Source: Desulfobacterales bacterium (GTDB taxonomy: Bacteria; Desulfobacterota; Desulfobacteria; Desulfobacterales; Desulfobacteraceae). Taken from it: a stretch of 5,763 bases of DNA. The stretch covers positions 1 through 5,763 of the forward strand of contig JAKSBB010000203.1 of the NCBI GenBank assembly GCA_022361315.1. Reading direction: 5' to 3'. The notes beneath the pieces were generated by a model. It made no database searches. It was given only the letters and a program-made list of their open reading frames with translations, and had not been told where the DNA came from. How positions within the stretch are numbered: position 1 is the first letter of the stretch; each line of letters begins with the position of its first letter. This document shows, one piece after another, positions 1 to 5,664 of the stretch. The position numbers were made by a program, and so were the translations under genes.

Positions 1-1
1 A

Positions 2-337
2 GAACTGCAAAATAACATCCGGGCAATCCGTGAAAAGGGCGGTGAAGTTATTGTTGCAGCGGAGAGAAGCGAAGTCGTCGGCTGCGTCTGCGTTTTAATG
101 GATGCAAGGCTTGCCGAAGGTGTTTATGCTGAAATCGTCAGTCTCGTTGTTTCAGAAAACTGCAGAGGGACGGGTATCGGTAAAGGCTTAGTAACAGAAG
201 CCGAAAAATGGTCCGGAGAAAAAGTGAACAAAATACGTGTCAGGGCCAATGCCATTCGGGATAATGCACACCGGTTTTACAAAAGCCTGGGCTACGATGA
301 AATTAAGACCCAGAAAATTTTCCGAAAAACTGTGTAA
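2..337 (+). CDS. GNAT-family N-acetyltransferase, C-terminal part (5' end cut by window)
   Basis: The frame is open from base 2 to the TAA at 335-337, giving 111 residues with no start needed, so the gene begins outside the window; the internal ATG at 98 is not the real start. Residues 49-64 carry the acetyl-CoA-binding motif A (VVSENCRGTGIGKGLV, with the R-G-x-G-I-G loop that holds the pyrophosphate), and residues 90-109 match motif B, with HRFYKSLGY as is usual near the end of these enzymes. Compared with a usual length of about 145-150 residues, roughly the first 35 are missing. GNAT enzymes move an acetyl group from acetyl-CoA to an amine in the cytoplasm; the substrate (a small amine, an antibiotic or a protein N-terminus) cannot be told from this sequence. 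The gene is convergent with the next one, with 100 bp between their stops. Confidence 0.9.
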   Translation, partial: ELQNNIRAIREKGGEVIVAAERSEVVGCVCVLMDARLAEGVYAEIVSLVVSENCRGTGIGKGLVTEAEKWSGEKVNKIRVRANAIRDNAHRFYKSLGYDEIKTQKIFRKTV

Positions 338-437
338 CCAATCCACCCGAATCAAGGTATCACAATTTCCTTCAACACTCTCACAAGTGCCATACCAATA
401 CAATTTGCCGGGTTCAAAATCTGCTTGGTACTGATAA

Positions 438-1874
438 TCAAAATGCCTGGGCACCCTGCCTGAAAAACCGGTAAAGGATCTGATAGTCCACCCCTTTTTC
501 CACCTGGGTTGAAAACCAGATAGCGGGCATACCAGCGCCGGCCCCGGCTTTATTCACAATATCCTGGAGTACCTGCTTGGCCACGGCTCTGGAATGGCTG
601 TCATTGTAAAACCCTTCCCAATCCGTTCCCTGGTACTGCCGAAGCTTTCTATAGGGAGAAATATGCGCACCCAGAATGGCGTTGAACTCTTTAAGCTTTC
701 GCCGGTTTTCCTTGTAAGTATACCGAACCACCCTCCGGACACTGGGAATATACTTCTTCCAGAGCTCCCGATCCACATCACGCATTTCAAACATGTAGTG
801 GATAACGACACGGAGCAGGTATTGCCTTCGGTATGCCACCCGCCGCTGGGTGTCCACCAGGGTCATGATATCCTTCCAGAGCTGGCGGTTCAGCCGGACA
901 AAAGTTCGGTCAAATAATTTCGCCAGATTGCGCTTGGGCTTTTCATCTTCCAGGGAGAGGTAGTAGTTGACGATGCAGTCCAATCCCCGGTCAAAATAAA
1001 CATCCACGACCTGATCCACAACGGCGTGAACCTGCTCTTCCGGAATGCTTCCCAAACGCTTCAACCGGTTCGCCCCATTGCCGTCTACGCTTTTTGGGAC
1101 AAGACGCTTGGGTTTATCCATAACAGTGTTCAGGCCATTGGTGAGCTGAAGGCGGAAAAGATCCATCTGAACCGTTGTTAGTCCGTTGACGACTTCAAAA
1201 AGGTAGACGGCTTTTTCCCGCTCTTCACGCAGGAATGACAGGATGCTGGCAAAGGCCCAGGATATCGTTTTTCGGGTGACCTGGTCCTCAAAAAATGAGG
1301 TGAGGTCATAATTGCCCCTGGTGTTCTCCCAGGCCAAAGTAAACCGGTCCATCAATACGGCTTCCAGGTGTGCCACCTTTTGAATATCCCCCCGCTGGGA
1401 CTTCATCAGAAACGGCATGAACACATCAAAATAAAAGGGAGCGGCCCAATATCCGGGGATCTCCCTGTTTTTATAATAGGCGTAATAGAATGAAGCGAGA
1501 ACCAGCAATGCTTCGGGGGCATCCGTTGCGGTCATCCGGTGGGAAAAAGAGATGGCAAGTTCTGCATCCAGCCGCGCCTTTATTTTATCGTATAGATTGG
1601 ATTTAAAAGATCCGGACATAGATCTTGCCATGGTTTCGATCAGTCCGAGCCGGTCATTTTCAACGGCATTCCGGGCGAACCGCTTTATCCCCCTGGCGTT
1701 CCGGGCCAGGACTCTTCTGGTGAGTTGTTCGTACACATAGGCATCCCTGGTACCGCTGGTGCAGTGGACTTCGCAGATCAAATCAAAAGATCTGAGATTA
1801 ATGCCGCCGGTGTCCTGCCCGAGAAAATACTCACAGTCTACCCAACATTCACGAAATTGTTCCGAATTGAGCAT
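438..1874 (-). CDS. Conserved-looking soluble protein of unknown function
   Basis: I do not recognise this 478-residue protein. The ATG at 1874 is supported by GGAGGA three bases upstream. There is no signal peptide or membrane segment, so it is probably cytoplasmic. It is rich in Arg, Lys, Tyr, Phe and Leu and looks almost wholly alpha-helical. Features include four cysteines in the first 38 residues (C10, C14, C34, C38, spaced as two CX3C pairs), an aromatic stretch at about 128-155 (ASFYYAYYKNREIPGYWAAP), a basic linker at about 254-274 with K, R and G, and a very basic region at about 345-412. The last 30 residues are aromatic (AIWFSTQVEKGVDYQILYRFF). It follows the HD-GYP gene in the same direction after 120 bp, with its own candidate promoter in that gap, so a link to c-di-GMP signalling is possible but not shown. 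The length, steady codon use and ribosome binding site argue for a real gene. Confidence 0.85.
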   Translation of the reverse strand: MLNSEQFRECWVDCEYFLGQDTGGINLRSFDLICEVHCTSGTRDAYVYEQLTRRVLARNARGIKRFARNAVENDRLGLIETMARSMSGSFKSNLYDKIKARLDAELAISFSHRMTATDAPEALLVLASFYYAYYKNREIPGYWAAPFYFDVFMPFLMKSQRGDIQKVAHLEAVLMDRFTLAWENTRGNYDLTSFFEDQVTRKTISWAFASILSFLREEREKAVYLFEVVNGLTTVQMDLFRLQLTNGLNTVMDKPKRLVPKSVDGNGANRLKRLGSIPEEQVHAVVDQVVDVYFDRGLDCIVNYYLSLEDEKPKRNLAKLFDRTFVRLNRQLWKDIMTLVDTQRRVAYRRQYLLRVVIHYMFEMRDVDRELWKKYIPSVRRVVRYTYKENRRKLKEFNAILGAHISPYRKLRQYQGTDWEGFYNDSHSRAVAKQVLQDIVNKAGAGAGMPAIWFSTQVEKGVDYQILYRFFRQGAQAF

Positions 1875-1877
1875 GAG

Positions 1878-1883
1878 TCCTCC
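1878..1883 (-). promoter_or_regulatory. Ribosome binding site of the unknown 478-residue protein
   Basis: On the minus strand GGAGGA lies three bases before the ATG at 1874. It is a strong Shine-Dalgarno match and fixes this start. Confidence 0.75.
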
Positions 1884-1927
1884 GCAAATAGATTTACGAA
1901 ATGGCGATTTTAAAGAAATCAGGTATA

Positions 1928-1956
1928 GTTATCCCGATTATTTCATTTAAAGTCAA
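1928..1956 (-). promoter_or_regulatory. Candidate sigma70-type promoter for the unknown protein
   Basis: On the minus strand TTGACT (1956-1951, five of six to the consensus) is followed after exactly 17 bases by GATAAC (1933-1928, four of six). It sits 54 bases before the start codon, in the A+T-rich gap after the HD-GYP gene. It would let the downstream gene be transcribed alone. The call rests on consensus match only. Confidence 0.45.
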
Positions 1957-1994
1957 GGGGATGGGTGTGTTCGAAGATATTCTGGCTGCACGGT

Positions 1995-3287
1995 TCAGGT
2001 ATCTGAAGATGCCGGCCGGATGCCGCCCCGTTCCTTTTCCAGGTATTCCCTGTGGATGCGCTGGATCATGGCAAGGTTGTCCTGGAAAATATCAACGACT
2101 TTCGGATCAAACTTGGTGCCCCGGAGGCGTACAATTTCAGCCACGGCAGCTTCCACGGGCCAGGCTTCCTTATAGGGGCGCTCGGTGGTCAGGGCGTCGA
2201 ATACGTCACAGATGGCGGCAATGCGGCCGGCCAGGGGAATATCCGGCCCTGCGATCCGGGCTGGATATCCGCTGCCGTCCCAGTGTTCGTGGTGGGTGAG
2301 GGCAATGGCTTTGGCGATTTCCAGAAGCTGTGAATTGCCGCCGTCCAGCAACTCATGCCCCAGACGGCAATGGGTTTTTATAATTTCACGCTCTTCCGGT
2401 GTCAGCGGCCCCTGTTTTAAAAGGATGGCGTCGGGAATTCCCACTTTACCGACATCATGCATGGGCACGGCATTGTAGAGCAGCCAGGTGGCTCCTTTTG
2501 TCAGACCGTAGGCTTTGCCGATAATGGACGTGTACCGGCTGAGCCGCTTGTTGTGCCAGCCGGTCTGGTCGTCCCTGAATTCCGCAGCCTGTACCAGCCG
2601 TGTGACCACTTCAAGCTGGGCGTCGTGGAGTTCGGCGGTCCTTTTAACCAACATGTTTTCAAGGCTCTGTTTGTGCTTCTCAAGCTCGTCCTTGGTTTCC
2701 GCCAGGGTCTCTTCCAGGCGGATTTCGTTGGTCACATCAATGAGGGTGCCAAGGGAGAGCACCACTTCGGATTCCGGATAGGACTCAATCAGGGCGATGT
2801 CTTTCATCCAGAAGGTGTCCCTGCCGTTATCGATCTGGTAAATCGCTTCGGATTTACCGGATTTTTCCCCCAGTTTCCGCAGATACCGCCTGGCCTGTTC
2901 CACCTGTTCCTTGTTCAGCACCCGTTTGGACACCAGGGAGGAATCCACCTGCTTCCGGTAGAGATATTGCTGGCTCAGATTGTTTCGGAAGGCTTCGGCA
3001 AGCATATCTCCGGCACGGCAGTTCAGCAAATGTTTCAGGCCGGATCCGGTATACTCATACCAGATATCTCTGCCGCCGATGCGCCAGGCCGCAATATAGG
3101 GAATGATGGGGGTGCCGATTTTTTCCAGGGCGTCCATGTGGACGATGGCCTTGGCCAGTCTTTTTTTCAGGGATTTATTGTTGCTGTCACGTAATATACG
3201 GCCGGTGTAGGCATAGTTTTTTTTAAACAGAGATAATAGATCTGCTTTTCCGCTCATCTGCCTGTCTGTCTTCAGCCTCCGTTGCAT
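1995..3287 (-). CDS. PAS-like sensor with HD-GYP c-di-GMP phosphodiesterase domain
   Basis: This 430-residue protein has no membrane segment and is probably cytoplasmic. Residues 50-190 form a PAS-like sensor region, with a PAC-like end at 155-190 (FWMKDIAL ... LGTLIDVTNEIRLEE). A charged helix at about 186-225 looks like a coiled coil joining it to the output domain. The HD-GYP domain spans about 225-415: RDDQTGWH (H245), MHDVGKVGIPD (H277, D278, K281), H306, HHEHWDGSGYP (H332, H333, G340-Y341-P342) and CDVFDALTTERPYK (D361). All expected metal ligands and the GYP motif are present, so it should be active. HD-GYP enzymes hydrolyse cyclic di-GMP to pGpG or GMP and so favour motility over biofilm; the signal sensed here is unknown. 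The start is not certain: ATG at 3287 has AGG about 7 bases upstream, and a second ATG at 3257 (residue 11) has no better site. There is no receiver domain, unlike many family members. Confidence 0.93.
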   Translation of the reverse strand: MQRRLKTDRQMSGKADLLSLFKKNYAYTGRILRDSNNKSLKKRLAKAIVHMDALEKIGTPIIPYIAAWRIGGRDIWYEYTGSGLKHLLNCRAGDMLAEAFRNNLSQQYLYRKQVDSSLVSKRVLNKEQVEQARRYLRKLGEKSGKSEAIYQIDNGRDTFWMKDIALIESYPESEVVLSLGTLIDVTNEIRLEETLAETKDELEKHKQSLENMLVKRTAELHDAQLEVVTRLVQAAEFRDDQTGWHNKRLSRYTSIIGKAYGLTKGATWLLYNAVPMHDVGKVGIPDAILLKQGPLTPEEREIIKTHCRLGHELLDGGNSQLLEIAKAIALTHHEHWDGSGYPARIAGPDIPLAGRIAAICDVFDALTTERPYKEAWPVEAAVAEIVRLRGTKFDPKVVDIFQDNLAMIQRIHREYLEKERGGIRPASSDT

Positions 3288-3295
3288 GCAGCACC

Positions 3296-3309
3296 TGCCC
3301 TTCAGGGCA
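3296..3309. repeat. Perfect short inverted repeat overlapping the HD-GYP ribosome binding region
   Basis: TGCCCT and AGGGCA are separated by two bases, 8 bp before the HD-GYP start codon. On the minus strand one arm covers the AGGGCA that precedes the likely Shine-Dalgarno AGG, so a bound protein or paired RNA there could limit translation. The two-base loop is tight for RNA, which makes an operator as likely as a hairpin. Confidence 0.4.
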
Positions 3310-3320
3310 ATTTCGGAAAG

Positions 3321-3373
3321 GGTGTTACTTTAAGTTTGTGGAACACCAGGGGACCCGTTCACAAAGTTCCACA
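3321..3373 (-). promoter_or_regulatory. Leader with two overlapping, mutually exclusive stem candidates
   Basis: TGTGGAAC (3337-3344) and GTTCCACA (3366-3373) are perfect 8-bp inverted arms with a 21-base spacer. GGTGTT (3321-3326) and AACACC (3342-3347) are perfect 6-bp arms with a 15-base spacer. The two stems share bases 3342-3344, so RNA could form one or the other. In the HD-GYP transcript this would lie 34-86 bases before the start codon, the layout of an attenuator or riboswitch-like leader. It does not resemble the known c-di-GMP-I aptamer that I can recall. The spacer also contains GGG-A-CCC. It could instead be an operator for a dimeric regulator. Confidence 0.35.
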
Positions 3374-3386
3374 GACTCAATAACGC

Positions 3387-3414
3387 ATAATACTGAAGAA
3401 TGCAAAGGTTTTAA
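3387..3414 (-). promoter_or_regulatory. Candidate promoter for the HD-GYP gene
   Basis: On the minus strand TTAAAA (3414-3409, four of six) and TATTAT (3392-3387, five of six) are 16 bases apart. Transcription would start near 3380, giving a leader of about 90 bases that contains the overlapping inverted repeats. The consensus fit is moderate and the region is A+T-rich, so other placements are possible. Confidence 0.3.
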
Positions 3415-3428
3415 CGCAATTGTTGACT

Positions 3429-3458
3429 TTAACATTTCTATAACATTGTTTCTATCAT
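3429..3458 (+). promoter_or_regulatory. Candidate promoter for the MFS transporter
   Basis: TTAACA (3429-3434, five of six) and TATCAT (3453-3458, five of six) are 18 bases apart, about 100 bases before the transporter start. A second TATCATA follows at 3468-3474. TTGACT at 3423-3428 is a better -35 box, but its only nearby -10-like partner (TATAAC at 3439) is too close. Confidence 0.3.
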
Positions 3459-3556
3459 AATTGTTGTTATCATAGGCCGCAGGCGAAAGATCACCGATAT
3501 GGCGTCTGCCGGCGTTTTTCCCTGTGAATCGGTTTTAGGCTGTGATAAAAGGCGGG

Positions 3557-4678
3557 ATGCGATTACTATTGATCATTTTGTCCCAGTTTCTTTCCGGCGC
3601 CATCTGGTTTGCCGGCAATGTGGCCTTTCAGGGACAGGGGCTGCTGCTGTCTGCGGTGCAGGCCGGCTTCATTGCCGGCACCCTGAGCTTTGCCGTTTTA
3701 AATGTGGCGGACAGGTTTTCTCCTGCCCGTTTTTTTCTTGTTTCGGCGGTTCTCGGAGGTATGTTCAATGCCATCCCCCTGTGGTTTGAAGGGAATGACG
3801 GCCTGCTGCTCATGTCCCGGTTTGCCTGCGGTATCTGCCTGGCCGGCATCTATCCCGTGGGAATGAAAATAGCCGCATCCTGGTATCCCGACACCCTGGG
3901 ACGGGCCCTTGGCCTCCTGGTGGGCGCCCTGGTACTGGCCTCCGGATTCCCCTACCTTTTAAAAGTGATGTCCTGGCAGGGGAGTGCCGCCCAGATACTG
4001 GGCACCACCTCACTGCTCTGCATCACCGGCGGGTTTATTCAGGCCTTCATGGTGGGGGACGGCCCTGCCCTGCCCAAGGGGTCTGCGTTCAATATCAGGG
4101 CCATCCGGGACGCCTTTGCCCACCCCGGCTTCAGGGCCGCCTCCCTGGGCTACTTCGGCCACATGTGGGAGCTGTACGCCCTGTGGGCCTTCATCCCCCT
4201 GCTGTTTAAGGCACTTGTCCCCGGCGCCCCGGATGCCTGGACATTTGCCTTTTTCCTGGTGGGCTTCATGGGGTGCAGCGCTGGCGGATTGATCTCCCTG
4301 AAGATCGGCAGCCGCCGTATTGCCAGTATGGCATTGGCGGTATCCGCAGCCTGCTGCCTGATCTCTCCGCTATTCCACCGGATTCCGCTGCCCGTAGCCC
4401 TGATTCTGCTCATGGGATGGGGCATGGCCGTGGTCACCGACTCCCCACAGTTCTCCGCACTGAATGCCAGGTTTGCGCCACGGGCCTATGTGGGCTCCGC
4501 CCTGACCATCGTTAACTGCATCGGTTTTTTTATTACCATCCTGAGCATTGAACTGCTGGACTTGTGGATATCTGCCTGGGGAATCCGCTATGCCTTTCTG
4601 CCGCTGGCCTTAGGCCCCCTGTTCGGCTGGCTCAGTATGCACCGCATGCCCAAGGGGATTACTGGGCATAACGATTGA
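3557..4678 (+). CDS. Major facilitator superfamily (MFS) transporter, substrate unknown
   Basis: This 373-residue inner-membrane protein is hydrophobic throughout, with about 12 predicted helices and a length normal for the compact MFS_1 group. Helix 1 starts right after the start (LLLIILSQFLSGAIWFAGN). The loop after helix 2 has ADRFSPARFF (D52, R53, R58), a relaxed form of MFS motif A. Helix 4-5 holds RFACGICLAGIYPVGMKIAA and GRALGLLVGALVLASG. A cytoplasmic middle loop at about 166-190 separates the halves. Helix 7 has the sequence GYFGHMWELYALW (198-210), and TDSPQFSAL (294-302) lies before helix 11; both look like signature patches of one MFS subgroup, but I cannot name its substrate. The start chosen is ATG 3557, preceded by AAAGGCGGG; an in-frame GTG at 3542 would add five residues (378 in all), and a stop lies at 3536. 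It is transcribed away from the HD-GYP gene and converges with the solute-binding protein, overlapping its end by 20 bp. Confidence 0.92.
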   Translation: MRLLLIILSQFLSGAIWFAGNVAFQGQGLLLSAVQAGFIAGTLSFAVLNVADRFSPARFFLVSAVLGGMFNAIPLWFEGNDGLLLMSRFACGICLAGIYPVGMKIAASWYPDTLGRALGLLVGALVLASGFPYLLKVMSWQGSAAQILGTTSLLCITGGFIQAFMVGDGPALPKGSAFNIRAIRDAFAHPGFRAASLGYFGHMWELYALWAFIPLLFKALVPGAPDAWTFAFFLVGFMGCSAGGLISLKIGSRRIASMALAVSAACCLISPLFHRIPLPVALILLMGWGMAVVTDSPQFSALNARFAPRAYVGSALTIVNCIGFFITILSIELLDLWISAWGIRYAFLPLALGPLFGWLSMHRMPKGITGHND

Positions 4679-5390
4679 TAATGGCATCGTAGGTACCGTC
4701 GGCCTTTACGTCGCCAAGGGCCTTTTCAAGCCGGGCTTTGGTGGCGTCATCCACCGTACCTTTGGAAGCGGCCAGATAAATGGTACCACCGGGATAGGAG
4801 ACGCCTTTGATTAACTCAGACGGATCTCCGCCGAACTGCTTATAGTTATGAACCCCTAAAAGAAATCCGTGGCAGAGCACCCCTTTCACCCGTTTGGCCT
4901 TGAGGAGTTGAAAGCATTTGAGCTCGGTGTTTTTTGCATCTACTTTAGCATAGCCCATTTCCTGGAGTTTATACTCCGCCGGGGCGGACCTCAGGGCACA
5001 GACCTTCAATTTTTTCATGGCGGCTTCGTCGTTCACCGGTACCCCGGGGTCGTTGGTCACCATCTGGAGTTTATACTCCACAAGGGGAATGATCCATTCG
5101 TAGAGTGCTTCTCTGTTGGCGGTCCGGGTCAGGGGGGCGATGAGCAGCCCCTTGCCTTCCGGAGCGGTCTGTACCAGGTGCTGGGATCTTGCCCAGGGTT
5201 TAAAGGTGATGTTCAAATCCATCCCGGCCTTGTCGAACACCGCCTTTACAATATCAAGGGCAATCCCCTGCTCCCCCTCTTTTTCGCTGGAGTACGGGGG
5301 AATCTCCCCGCTCACCATCTCCATGGCACCGGCCTGTGCCGGGATCAGTACAAGTAGACAAAAGAGAAAAAGAATAGATTTTCGTATCAT
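4659..5390 (-). CDS. Periplasmic solute-binding protein, family 3 (SBP_bac_3 / PBP2 fold)
   Basis: The 243-residue product begins with a clear Sec signal peptide: positive n-region (MIRK), hydrophobic core at 5-17 and an A-x-A-type cleavage site near residues 20-22 (AQAGA). C11 lacks a lipobox, so it is probably a free periplasmic protein. The mature part has the family 3 pattern: PPYSSEKEGEQGIALDIVKAV at about 31-51, the substrate-proximal KPWAR (64-68), and LTRTANREALYEWIIPL at about 87-103, similar to the T-x-x-R-x-x-x-F/Y segment of amino-acid-binding relatives. Cysteines 131, 159 and 173 could form a disulfide. Its length is typical. These proteins bind polar amino acids or similar small solutes for an ABC importer, or act as sensor inputs. 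No permease or ATPase gene lies in this window, so it looks solitary here, and the ligand cannot be told. The start is fixed by GGAGGA. Confidence 0.9.
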   Translation of the reverse strand: MIRKSILFLFCLLVLIPAQAGAMEMVSGEIPPYSSEKEGEQGIALDIVKAVFDKAGMDLNITFKPWARSQHLVQTAPEGKGLLIAPLTRTANREALYEWIIPLVEYKLQMVTNDPGVPVNDEAAMKKLKVCALRSAPAEYKLQEMGYAKVDAKNTELKCFQLLKAKRVKGVLCHGFLLGVHNYKQFGGDPSELIKGVSYPGGTIYLAASKGTVDDATKARLEKALGDVKADGTYDAIINRYAQ

Positions 5391-5394
5391 AGTC

Positions 5395-5400
5395 TCCTCC
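5395..5400 (-). promoter_or_regulatory. Ribosome binding site of the solute-binding protein
   Basis: On the minus strand GGAGGA stands four bases before the ATG at 5390. It is the rightmost clearly bacterial signal in the window. Confidence 0.8.
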
Positions 5401-5604
5401 CAAAAAAATGATTTAGAATGATGGAACTACCGGCACCTGTTTCGTGTCGTATCAGCACCGGGTAATGGTAAGGCAACAGAAAGAGAGCCAACCGTAATGG
5501 GTAAATTTCATTTCAAAAACTATCCATTCTCAACATGCAAATAAAAAGCATTTCCTTGTGGGAAAAGCGTGCTGCATCAAAAGAAGTCAAATGAAATCAA
5601 TTAG
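5401..5604. other. Non-coding stretch holding the change from bacterial to animal-like DNA
   Basis: No gene is supported here. The first 100 bases have mixed composition and could be the upstream region of the solute-binding protein gene, although I find no good promoter facing it. From about 5500 the sequence turns visibly A+T-rich and intron-like. Two related stretches, ACCGGGTAATGG (5457-5468) and ACCGTAATGGG (5491-5501), are imperfect copies of each other. The point where bacterial DNA stops cannot be placed by eye; it must lie right of the ribosome binding site and left of the splice acceptor tract. Confidence 0.5.
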
Positions 5605-5664
5605 ATACATTCATTCCTTTATTTTCCTTCCCTCCTTTATTCCATTCTCTTTCCATTCACTTAG
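5605..5664 (+). other. End of a spliceosomal intron: polypyrimidine tract and AG acceptor
   Basis: Bases 5605-5663 contain no G, and 46 of the 54 bases at 5611-5664 are pyrimidines, ending in CACTTAG. No other AG lies between 5604 and 5663-5664, as expected of the AG-free zone before an acceptor. A weak branch-point candidate TCAAT lies at 5597-5601. The acceptor joins the zinc-finger frame with intron phase 2: base 5665 is the third base of a split codon, followed directly by Tyr and the second zinc cysteine of a finger. Confidence 0.75.

Noticed and set aside
313..322. Palindrome GAAAATTTTC as a terminator for the acetyltransferase gene
   Set aside because: It is inside the coding region, has no loop, no G+C stem and no T run after it.
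2457..3194. Long open frame (245 codons) on the + strand
   Set aside because: It lies wholly antisense to the HD-GYP gene, whose motifs are complete; its product has no recognisable motif and follows from the codon bias of the real gene.
3321..3373. Known c-di-GMP riboswitch before the HD-GYP gene
   Set aside because: I could not find the conserved blocks of the c-di-GMP-I aptamer on either strand, so only an unnamed leader is claimed.
3499..3789. Open frame overlapping the start of the MFS gene
   Set aside because: It is out of frame with the transporter, without ribosome binding site, and its product has no membrane or domain pattern.
4869..5357. Open frame of 162 codons on the + strand
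   Set aside because: It is antisense to the solute-binding protein gene, which has a signal peptide, family motifs and a ribosome binding site.
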